The notes beneath the pieces are model-generated. The model was not told the origin of the DNA, made no database searches, and saw only the letters and a list, made by a program, of their open reading frames with translations. This document shows positions 16,566-23,691 of a stretch of DNA of 32,202 bases, piece after piece. Position numbers and translations under genes: made by a program. Origin of the DNA: Gordonia sp. UBA5067 (lineage in GTDB: Bacteria; Actinomycetota; Actinomycetes; Mycobacteriales; Mycobacteriaceae); assembly GCF_002414845.1 (NCBI RefSeq), contig NZ_DIAX01000042.1, forward strand, positions 1,360 to 33,561. The letters are read 5' to 3'. Numbering within the stretch: position 1 is the stretch's first letter; each line of letters opens with the position of its first letter.

Positions 16566-18686
16566 CTAGAGCGTCCGGTCGGTCAGCGCCGACCATTCGT
16601 CGAGGAGGCTGGAGTCCGTCTCGCGGATCACCGCGCCGAGCCGGTCGGTGACGGCCGACAGGTCGACGTTGTCGACCAGCTTCTGCGGCAGGCCGCTGCG
16701 CAGCGCGCGATAGCAGTCCGTCAGATAGCGGAGCACCACGCCCTCGCTGCGTGCGAGCCCGTGTTTGGCGATCAACTCGTTGAAGGTCATATCTGCTTCG
16801 AGCATCTCTCGAAGCACCGACTTGGGAGACGGCGGAGTCGACGACACCCACGGGTGGCCGCGCCGATAGATTGTGAATGCCTCGTCGACCAGGTCGCGCA
16901 GCGGTTGCGGCCAGGTGACCTCGTCCAGGCGGGCGATGCGCTCCTCATACTCCATTCCGGCGGCCTTGAACTCGGCCATCGCGCTGTCGCGGGCACCTTT
17001 GCGCTGGGCGATCAAGACCGGCCGCGGATCGTCGAGGGTGGCCTCGATCACCGAAACGACGTCGAGTACGTAGTCCGCCGACTGCTCATCGAGTAGATCG
17101 AAGGCGGCGAGGGCGAAGGCCGACAAGGGGTTGGTCAACGCGAAGTTCGCCGGTACGTCCACAGATAGGGCGATTGCCTTGCCGTGAGCATCAGGTTCGG
17201 CCAGCCGGGCAACGATGCCTGTGTCGAGTAGATCGCGGTACAGGGCGATGGTGTGCCGCATGTGCGACAACTGGCGGCCGCGCGGCTCGTGGCTGTCCTC
17301 GAGCAGGTGGCGGACGGCGGCGAAACAGTCGCCGGGGCGGGAGATGACCTCCATCAGCATGGCGGTCGTCATCTGGAAATGTGATCGCAGCGGCTCGTCT
17401 TCGGCCGTGGTCAGCGACTCAAACGTCTTCTCGCCCCACGATACGAAACCCTCCGGCGCACGTCGCCGGACGATCTTGCGCATCTTTTTCGGGTCGGTGC
17501 CCGCTTTGGCGACCGCCCGCGCGTTCTCGACGTCGTGGTCGGGTGCCTGTGCGACCACGTAGCCGACGGTGTCGAAGCCCGCCCGTCCGGCACGGCCGGC
17601 GATTTGGTGGAATTCACGCGCCCGCAGGCGCCGGACGCGGCGGCCGTCGTATTTGCTCAGTGAGGCGAACAACACGGTCCGGATGGGCACGTTGATCCCG
17701 ACACCGAGGGTGTCGGTGCCTGCGACGACCCGCAGCAATCCCTGCTGTGCGAGCCGTTCGACGAGGCGACGGTAGCGGGGGAGCATTCCGGCGTGGTGCA
17801 CGCCGATCCCGGACCGGAGCAGTTTCGAGAGGGTCTTGCCGAATCCGGTGCCGAATCGGAAGTCGCCGATCGCCTCGACGAGTGCCTCCTTGGTCGCCCG
17901 ATCGGCGATCGACGCGCTCAGCAGGGCCTGGGCGCGTTCGACGGCGGCGGCCTGGGTGAAGTGGACCACGTAGACCGGAGCCCTTCCCTCGCCGATGAGT
18001 CCCTCGATCGTCTCGTGGACCGGGGTCAGGGTGTAGGCGAATTCGAGGGGGACCGGACGCACCGCATCGGTCACGGCAGCCACGTCGCGCCCGGTGCGAC
18101 GCCGCAGGTCGTCGACGAAGAATCCGACCTCGCCGAGAGTCGCGGACATGAGCAGGAATTGGGTGCGGGGCAACTCGATCAGCGGGACTTGCCACGCCCA
18201 CCCCCGGTCGGGATCGCCGTAGTAGTGGAATTCGTCGGCGACGAGCAGCCCGATCGTGGACTCGGCACCCTCGCGCAGCGCGATGTTGGCGACGACCTCG
18301 GCGGTCGCGCAGATGATCGGTGCATCAGGGTTGACCGACGCGTCACCGGTCGCCAGTCCGACTTGCGCTGCGCCGAAAACCTCGCACAACGCAAAGAACT
18401 TCTCGCTGACCAAGGCCTTGATGGGCGCGGTGTAGTAGACACGATCCCCGCGCGCCCGGGCGAACGCGATCGCACCCGTGGCGACGAGGGACTTACCCGA
18501 TCCGGTCGGGGTCGCCAGGATCACGTGGCTGCCGGCGGCCAATTCGAGCAGGGCCTCGGCCTGGTGGGGATAGAGGGCCAGGTCGCCGGCGGCGGCCCAT
18601 TCCTCGAACTCGTCGTAGCCCGTGGCCGGATCGGCACTGACCCGCAGCGCGGCGCGCTCCGGGTCAGCGCCGAGTGGTTCGCTCAC
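16566..18686 (-). CDS. Superfamily 2 helicase, Ski2-like with DUF3516-type C-terminus
   Basis: A 706-residue ATP-dependent helicase. Walker A is TPTGSGKS (59-66). Motif II is DEFH (151-154) rather than DEAD or DEAH, followed by YYGDPDRGWAW. SAT is at 181-183, TDTLGVGIN at about 324-332 and QIAGRAGRAG at 361-370. The C-terminal half is helical and characteristic of actinobacterial helicases that carry DUF3516. Substrate is unknown; related proteins are thought to act on RNA. The GTG start at 18686 overlaps the PAC2 stop by four bases (GTGA), so the two products are co-translated and may work together. Confidence 0.9.
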   Translation of the reverse strand: MSEPLGADPERAALRVSADPATGYDEFEEWAAAGDLALYPHQAEALLELAAGSHVILATPTGSGKSLVATGAIAFARARGDRVYYTAPIKALVSEKFFALCEVFGAAQVGLATGDASVNPDAPIICATAEVVANIALREGAESTIGLLVADEFHYYGDPDRGWAWQVPLIELPRTQFLLMSATLGEVGFFVDDLRRRTGRDVAAVTDAVRPVPLEFAYTLTPVHETIEGLIGEGRAPVYVVHFTQAAAVERAQALLSASIADRATKEALVEAIGDFRFGTGFGKTLSKLLRSGIGVHHAGMLPRYRRLVERLAQQGLLRVVAGTDTLGVGINVPIRTVLFASLSKYDGRRVRRLRAREFHQIAGRAGRAGFDTVGYVVAQAPDHDVENARAVAKAGTDPKKMRKIVRRRAPEGFVSWGEKTFESLTTAEDEPLRSHFQMTTAMLMEVISRPGDCFAAVRHLLEDSHEPRGRQLSHMRHTIALYRDLLDTGIVARLAEPDAHGKAIALSVDVPANFALTNPLSAFALAAFDLLDEQSADYVLDVVSVIEATLDDPRPVLIAQRKGARDSAMAEFKAAGMEYEERIARLDEVTWPQPLRDLVDEAFTIYRRGHPWVSSTPPSPKSVLREMLEADMTFNELIAKHGLARSEGVVLRYLTDCYRALRSGLPQKLVDNVDLSAVTDRLGAVIRETDSSLLDEWSALTDRTL

Positions 18687-19654
18687 GCCGGAGACGGACC
18701 ATCGTTGTCCGCTCCGCCGTCTCCCGACTGGCGGGCCTGCTCGGCGAGGTAGCGCTGGAATTCATCGCCGATCTCGTCGGCACTGGGCAACGGCTCATCG
18801 GCGGCCAGCAGCGACGCCTGCTGCTCGGTGGCGGCGGTGTACGAATCGTACTGCGATTCAAGCGCCGCGACCACCGACGAGACCTCCTCGTTGTTCGCCA
18901 GCTCCTTGTCGACCTGGACGCGCAGCGAGTCGGCCGCATTGTCGAGCGCCGCGGTCGGTAGCTCGAGGCCGGTCAATGCCGACAGGCCGGACAGTAGCCG
19001 CGACGAGGCCGCCGGATAGGTCGACTGAGCGAGGTAGTGGGGGACGTGCACCGACAGGCCCGAGGTGCGGTAGCCGTGTTCGGACAGCCGCAGTTCGAGC
19101 ATCATCGACGCGCTACCGGGCAACTTCATCGGCGATCCCCACCGTGGCATGTCGCCGAGGAATTCAACGTCACTGCCGTGCGCGGTGATCGTCGACGGCC
19201 GGGTGTGCGGCACCGCCATCGGAATGGCATTGAGGCCGACGACGTCGCTGACGCCGAACCGGTCGGACAGTCCGCGGACCGCGGCGCTGAACTGCTCCCA
19301 GCGCAGGTCTGGCTCGGCACCGGAGAGCAGTAGGAAGGGTTCGCCGGTGTTGTCACGGATCGCGTGCACCGTCAGCGACGGCATTTCGATGCCGGTGAAC
19401 GCCTGCCCGGAGAAGTCCACGACGGGCCGCCGCGAGCGGTAGTCGATGAGTTCGTCGGGGTGGAAGGTGGCGACCAATTCGGAGTCGAGGCTGTCGCGCA
19501 GGTGGCTCGCGGCAAGTGCGACGGCGTTTCCGGCGTCGGCGAAGCCGTCGAGGGCGTGCACCAGTACAGGTCCGGCCCCGGTGCTCTTGGACACCGAGGG
19601 AGCCGGGAACTCCAGCTCGTACAGCGAGCTGTGCTCAGCGGGCTGGAAGGCCAT
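18683..19654 (-). CDS. PAC2-family protein (Rv2714-like)
   Basis: The 323-residue protein belongs to the PAC2 family, named for a eukaryotic proteasome assembly chaperone. Conserved parts are VLVHALDGFADAGNAVALAASHL (about 30-52), the PRPVVDF-like RRPVVDFSG strand, FLLLSGAEPDLRWEQF and VGLNAIPMAVPHTRP. The last 80 residues form a charged helical tail. It corresponds to Rv2714 of M. tuberculosis. The bacterial function is not established. GGAGGA precedes the ATG at 19654. It is the first gene of a two-gene operon with the helicase. Confidence 0.9.
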   Translation of the reverse strand: MAFQPAEHSSLYELEFPAPSVSKSTGAGPVLVHALDGFADAGNAVALAASHLRDSLDSELVATFHPDELIDYRSRRPVVDFSGQAFTGIEMPSLTVHAIRDNTGEPFLLLSGAEPDLRWEQFSAAVRGLSDRFGVSDVVGLNAIPMAVPHTRPSTITAHGSDVEFLGDMPRWGSPMKLPGSASMMLELRLSEHGYRTSGLSVHVPHYLAQSTYPAASSRLLSGLSALTGLELPTAALDNAADSLRVQVDKELANNEEVSSVVAALESQYDSYTAATEQQASLLAADEPLPSADEIGDEFQRYLAEQARQSGDGGADNDGPSPA

Positions 19655-19780
19655 TCATCCTCCATCAACAGGGATAGTCGATTGTCCCAGATTTGGGTCC
19701 GGGACTGCTAACGCGATCAACACCAGATGCTGGGCTGGAATTCCCAGACACCAGCTGGCACAGTAAAAGGTGTGATTGAT

Positions 19781-20467
19781 GTGACAGCTGAGGTTCGGCG
19801 AACCGTCCGGGCGGCGTGCATCACCGGATTGGGGCTCGCCGCGGTCCTGGTGTCGGGGGCGTGCTCCGTCGCCGGTGATCCACACGACGCGCTGGTGGAA
19901 CGCAGCGTGTCCGCCTCGGCGTTCCCGATCGAACCCGGCGCAGCAGTCACCCGGGTGGCCCCAGCGCAACTGCCGGCCATTGCCGGTGACATCTCCGGGA
20001 TGCCGGTGGGGGCACAGATCGAGCCACCGGGCTGTGCGCCCCAGCCGATTTCGGCGCTGGCCACCGACACCGTCGTGCAGACCGGGTTCGGCGGGGCCGG
20101 TGCTCCCGGTGCGCCACCGCCGGCGTACACGACCGTCATCACCCGGACGACGGAGCCCCTCGGCGAGGTGATGGCCGCGGTGGCGCGCTGCGGTGACTAC
20201 CGTCGCTCGTCGGCGTCCCCGGTGGTCGTGACCCAGCGCCTGCTGGACCAGGTGCCGCCGGTTCGCGGTGCCGCGGTCGCCGGCTATACCCGGACCGATG
20301 CCAGTCCGGGAGTCACACCGGTCACCACGACGTTGTTGCTCGCGCAGCGCGGCGATGTCCGCGTGTACGCGACGCGGCGGACGGTCGGGGACATCGATCC
20401 GACGGCTGCGGCCGACCCGGCACTGGTCACGCTGTTCCAGGCGGTCGCGGCGGTCGGTCTGAGGTGA
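19781..20467 (+). CDS. Putative lipoprotein of unknown function
   Basis: The 228-residue product has a basic N-terminus, a hydrophobic stretch and SGAC at 25-28, a lipobox with Ser instead of the usual Leu at -3. Lipidation at C28 is therefore likely but not certain. The mature part is rich in Ala, Val, Pro and Thr, with two further cysteines (in PPGCAP and ARCGDY) that could pair. It resembles other extracytoplasmic actinobacterial sensor or binding domains only in composition; no family is assigned. GTG 19781, with AAAAGG about 10 nt upstream, is preferred over GTG 19772 and the longer frame from 19727. It is divergent from the PAC2 gene. Confidence 0.7.
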   Translation: MTAEVRRTVRAACITGLGLAAVLVSGACSVAGDPHDALVERSVSASAFPIEPGAAVTRVAPAQLPAIAGDISGMPVGAQIEPPGCAPQPISALATDTVVQTGFGGAGAPGAPPPAYTTVITRTTEPLGEVMAAVARCGDYRRSSASPVVVTQRLLDQVPPVRGAAVAGYTRTDASPGVTPVTTTLLLAQRGDVRVYATRRTVGDIDPTAAADPALVTLFQAVAAVGLR

Positions 20468-20520
20468 GGCGGTGAGGGACGCGGCGGAACCGAATCGGTC
20501 TGGGCTGCGTCTCAGTTGGC

Positions 20521-21642
20521 ATGACGAACATGATGCCGACCGTATCCCTGGACACCACGAGCCTGCTGACCGCGATCCCCGGTCTGCTCGGCTTCCTCCC
20601 TGAGCAATCGCTGGTGGTGGTTGCGTTCGACGCCGGCGCGTCGGTCGCGGTCACCGCCCGTCACGACCTGCTGCTCGACGCCGATGGCGAACCGACCGAG
20701 CAGATGCGCGCAACCATGGCAGACATCGGTCAGGTGTGCGAGCGGGCCGCCGTGCTGGCGACCGCCGTCGCCATTGCCGACGATCGCTTCGGCTTGGCCT
20801 CACCGGTCTACCGGCAGGTGTGTGCGGAGATGGACCGGGCCCTGGTGCGGGCCGGGGTGCCCGGTGGCGTCCGTGCGGGCTTCGTGCTCGAGCGGTTCGC
20901 CGCCGGAGCACCGTGGTACACCGCGTGGTGGGCGTTGGAAGGACTAGGGCCGGCCGGATGCGATCCGGCCGTCCCGCAGGCCATCGGACTCGACGACGGG
21001 GGGTTCGGCTGCGGCCTGCTCGGCGATCCGCAGGCGTCGCCGGTGGCGCTGGAGCGGTCGTTGCGGACTGGGCGGGTGGTCATGGCGAGCCGCAATGACG
21101 TGGCCGCCTCCCTGGCACCCATCGGGCACTGCACCGACGACGCGTGCGGCGGCCGTTCCCGGCGTGTCCGCCGAAGGGAGCCGGCGACCGGTGATGAGAC
21201 CCTGTTGCGTGCGGCCGTGACGCTGTTGACCGGTGACCAGATGCCTGAGATGACCTGCGCCAATGTTGAACTGTTGAGCCGGGCCGTGGTCAGCCTCGGC
21301 GTGCGTGACGCGCTCCTGGCGCTGGGCGGCACCGAACACCGGTTCGTCGTGGAGGGGGTGTGGCGCGATCTGGTCCGCCGCACACGGGCAGAGACGAGGG
21401 CCAGTGCCGCGACGATGCTGGCCCACCTGTACTACCTGGGCGGTGAAGGGGCCTATGCCGGCGTCGCGCTTGATGCCGCACTTCTGGCCTGCCCGACGTG
21501 GCGCCTCGCCGTACTGCTGAACACCGCGCTGGTTGGCGGGGTCCACCCGACAATGCTGTGGGAGGTTCTCGCCGACTCGTACTCGGTTGCCGCCGGGTTG
21601 GGCGTGTCGCTTCCCCCGCTGTCGCGCAACCGGTATCCCTAG
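20521..21642 (+). CDS. DUF4192 family protein
   Basis: The 373-residue protein is soluble. It begins with the family signature LLTAIPGLLGFLPEQSLVVVAFD (about residues 15-37), typical of DUF4192, and has the RDDVAASLAP-like segment SRNDVAASLAPIGHC and a helical C-terminus with repeated Ala/Leu pairs (MLAHLYYLGGEGAYAGVALDAAL). Function is unknown; the family is nearly confined to actinobacteria. It lies convergent to ideR with a 4-nt gap. The ATG at 20521 lacks a clear ribosome site; ATG codons at 20530 and 20533 are alternatives that remove three or four residues. Confidence 0.82.
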   Translation: MTNMMPTVSLDTTSLLTAIPGLLGFLPEQSLVVVAFDAGASVAVTARHDLLLDADGEPTEQMRATMADIGQVCERAAVLATAVAIADDRFGLASPVYRQVCAEMDRALVRAGVPGGVRAGFVLERFAAGAPWYTAWWALEGLGPAGCDPAVPQAIGLDDGGFGCGLLGDPQASPVALERSLRTGRVVMASRNDVAASLAPIGHCTDDACGGRSRRVRRREPATGDETLLRAAVTLLTGDQMPEMTCANVELLSRAVVSLGVRDALLALGGTEHRFVVEGVWRDLVRRTRAETRASAATMLAHLYYLGGEGAYAGVALDAALLACPTWRLAVLLNTALVGGVHPTMLWEVLADSYSVAAGLGVSLPPLSRNRYP

Positions 21643-21646
21643 CCGG

Positions 21647-22330
21647 TCAGGCTCGTTCGACGAAGATCGAGTGCGCCATCTCCTCGGGCAGTTCGAGGCC
21701 CGCATGGCCGGGGGTGGTCACCACGAACGACCGGCCCGTTCGGGTCACGGTGACGCGCGCATTGGGCACGATGCCCACCTCGCGGAGCGTCACGATCAAG
21801 TCCTGGTCGGACTGGGCGTGCTCGGACAGGCGCCGGACGACCACCGGCTGCGGGTCGGAGCCCGACAATTCAGCGATGCGGACTGCATGGTCGTCGATCG
21901 GCTCGGAGCGTGCCCCGAGCAGTTCGAGTCCCGGAATCGGGTTCCCGTACGGGGAGGTGGTCGGATTGTCGAGGACCGCGAGAATACGCCGCTCGACGTT
22001 CTCGCTCATCACGTGCTCCCACCGGCATGCCTCGTCGTGCACCTCATCCCACGGAAGCCCGATGACGTCGACGAGGAGCCGTTCGGCAAGCCGGTGCTTG
22101 CGCATGACGGCGACCGCCAAGTCGCGCCCTTTTTCGGTGAGCTCCAGATGCCGATCACCGGCGACACGCACCAGTCCGTCGCGCTCCATGCGCGCAACGG
22201 TCTGCGAAACCGTCGGGCCACTCTGCTCCAACCGTTCGGCGATCCGCGCGCGCAGTGGCACAATGCCCTCTTCTTCGAGGTCGTAGATAGTGCGCAAATA
22301 CATCTCGGTGGTGTCGACTAGGTCATTCAC
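21647..22330 (-). CDS. ideR: Iron-dependent repressor IdeR (DtxR family)
   Basis: With Fe(II), IdeR represses siderophore and iron-uptake genes and activates iron storage. The 227-residue protein has the DtxR winged helix (MNDLVDTTEMYLRTIYDLEEEG; SGPTVSQTVARMERDGLV). It carries both metal sites: M10, C102, E105 and H106 in site 2, and H79, E83 and H98 in site 1. A C-terminal SH3-like domain is present. The start is GTG 22330, with GGGGAT 5 nt upstream. No iron box matching the TTAGGTTAGGCTAACCTAA consensus was found in the window, so its targets lie elsewhere. A TACTGT at 22380-22375 on the minus strand may be its -10 element. Confidence 0.97.
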   Translation of the reverse strand: MNDLVDTTEMYLRTIYDLEEEGIVPLRARIAERLEQSGPTVSQTVARMERDGLVRVAGDRHLELTEKGRDLAVAVMRKHRLAERLLVDVIGLPWDEVHDEACRWEHVMSENVERRILAVLDNPTTSPYGNPIPGLELLGARSEPIDDHAVRIAELSGSDPQPVVVRRLSEHAQSDQDLIVTLREVGIVPNARVTVTRTGRSFVVTTPGHAGLELPEEMAHSIFVERA

Positions 22331-22421
22331 TGCAATCCCCGCGCCCTTTCATCCCCGCGCCAGTCATTCACGCCACAGTACCTTGAAACCCCAACCGCGC
22401 CGCGTTCAGACGCGCACGGGC

Positions 22422-22427
22422 TAGCCT
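22422..22427 (+). promoter_or_regulatory. -10 element, leaderless promoter of acuC
   Basis: TAGCCT is followed by 7 nt (GATCAAT) and the acuC GTG at 22435. The interval has no purine-rich ribosome site. A leaderless transcript for the acuC-acetyltransferase operon is the simplest reading. Confidence 0.55.
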
Positions 22428-22434
22428 GATCAAT

Positions 22435-23691
22435 GTGCCGGAGACGACAACGGGAGCGGTGATTTGGAGCGACGGCTTCGAAGCATATCGGTGGGCCCGC
22501 GAACACCCGATGAACCCGGTGCGACTGGTCCTGACGATGAGTCTGGCGACGTCGCTCGGCGTCCTCGACGGCATCGATCCGCTGCCGCCCGTCGACATCG
22601 ACGACACGGCGCTGACCGTCGTCCACACCCGGCAGTACATCGACGCCGTTCGTGAGGCGGGGCGACCCGAGGGCGGTCGGCACCGGGCGATCTACGAACA
22701 GCTATACGGCCTCGGCGACATGGACAACCCGATCTTTCCCGGGATGCACGAGGCGGCCCGAATGCTGGTGGGGGGATCCATCGCCGGTGCCCAGGCGATT
22801 GCGCGGGGCCAGGTGCGCCGCGCGGTCAATATTGGCGGCGGTATGCACCACGCGATGGCGGGGCGCGCGGCCGGCTTCTGTGTCTACAACGATTGCGCCA
22901 TCGCGATCGACTGGTTGCTCGAGCACGGCTACGACCGCGTCGCCTATATCGACATCGATGCCCATCACGGCGACGGTGTGGAGCGGGCGTTCGCCGACGA
23001 TCCGCGCGTCCTCACCGTCTCCCTGCATCAGCATCCGGCGACGCTGTGGCCCGGCACCGGATGGCCGACGGAGATCGGCGGGTCGGGTGCCGCCGGATCG
23101 GCCGCCAACATCGCCCTTATGCCCGGAATCGTCGATTCGCTGTGGCTCCGGGCTTTCCACGCGGTCGTACCGTCGCTGATCGGTGAGTTCAAGCCGCAGA
23201 TCATCGTCAGCCAGTGTGGTGCGGACAGCCACGCGGCCGATCCGCTGACCGACTTGCAGCTGACTGTCGAGGGTCAGCGCGCGGCGATTCTGGCAATGCG
23301 TGACCTCGCCGACAAGTACTGCGAGGGCCGATGGCTCGCCGTCGGCGGCGGCGGGTACGGGGTTGTCAACGTGGTGCCGCGGATCTGGACGCACCTGATC
23401 GCGGCGGCGCTGGGACGGGAAGTCGATCCGGCCACGCGCATCGGCGACGAGTGGATGGCGCGCGCGCGCGACCTGGCCGCCACCGTCGACCCCGCATACG
23501 CCGCCGATCCGGTGGATCTCATGGGCGACGGCGGCATCGTCGACTACGCGCCGTGGGACGGTGACTCCGGGGCCGATCCGCCACCGGGCGTCGAAGAGCG
23601 CAGCTTCCGCCAGACCGACCGAACCATTCTCGCCACCCGGCGCGCCGTGTTCCCGCTCCACGGCCTGGACCCAGAGGACCCCCGTGACTGA
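22435..23691 (+). CDS. acuC: AcuC-type acetoin utilization / histone-deacetylase-family protein
   Basis: A 418-residue zinc-dependent deacetylase of the class I HDAC family. The catalytic His pair is H138-H139 in GGGMHHAM. Zinc ligands are D175 and H177 in DIDAHHGDGVE and D264 in CGADSHAADPL. GGGGYG near residue 308 carries the transition-state Tyr. In Bacillus, AcuC removes acetyl groups from acetyl-CoA synthetase. Here the gene overlaps by 8 nt a gene for a GNAT/acyl-CoA-synthetase fusion that probably adds acyl groups to lysines, so the two would be opposing enzymes. It is read from a likely leaderless promoter divergent from ideR. Confidence 0.93.
   Translation: MPETTTGAVIWSDGFEAYRWAREHPMNPVRLVLTMSLATSLGVLDGIDPLPPVDIDDTALTVVHTRQYIDAVREAGRPEGGRHRAIYEQLYGLGDMDNPIFPGMHEAARMLVGGSIAGAQAIARGQVRRAVNIGGGMHHAMAGRAAGFCVYNDCAIAIDWLLEHGYDRVAYIDIDAHHGDGVERAFADDPRVLTVSLHQHPATLWPGTGWPTEIGGSGAAGSAANIALMPGIVDSLWLRAFHAVVPSLIGEFKPQIIVSQCGADSHAADPLTDLQLTVEGQRAAILAMRDLADKYCEGRWLAVGGGGYGVVNVVPRIWTHLIAAALGREVDPATRIGDEWMARARDLAATVDPAYAADPVDLMGDGGIVDYAPWDGDSGADPPPGVEERSFRQTDRTILATRRAVFPLHGLDPEDPRD

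Noticed and set aside
19655..19780. Short dyads (CCCA-N4-TGGG, CTGGG/CCCAG, CCAGCTGG) in the PAC2-lipoprotein spacer as an operator
   Set aside because: The arms are 4-5 bp with differing spacing and no recognised regulator motif; chance is a sufficient explanation.
22331..22434. IdeR iron box in the ideR-acuC spacer
   Set aside because: No match to the 19-bp IdeR consensus was found by eye; only two -10-like elements are present.
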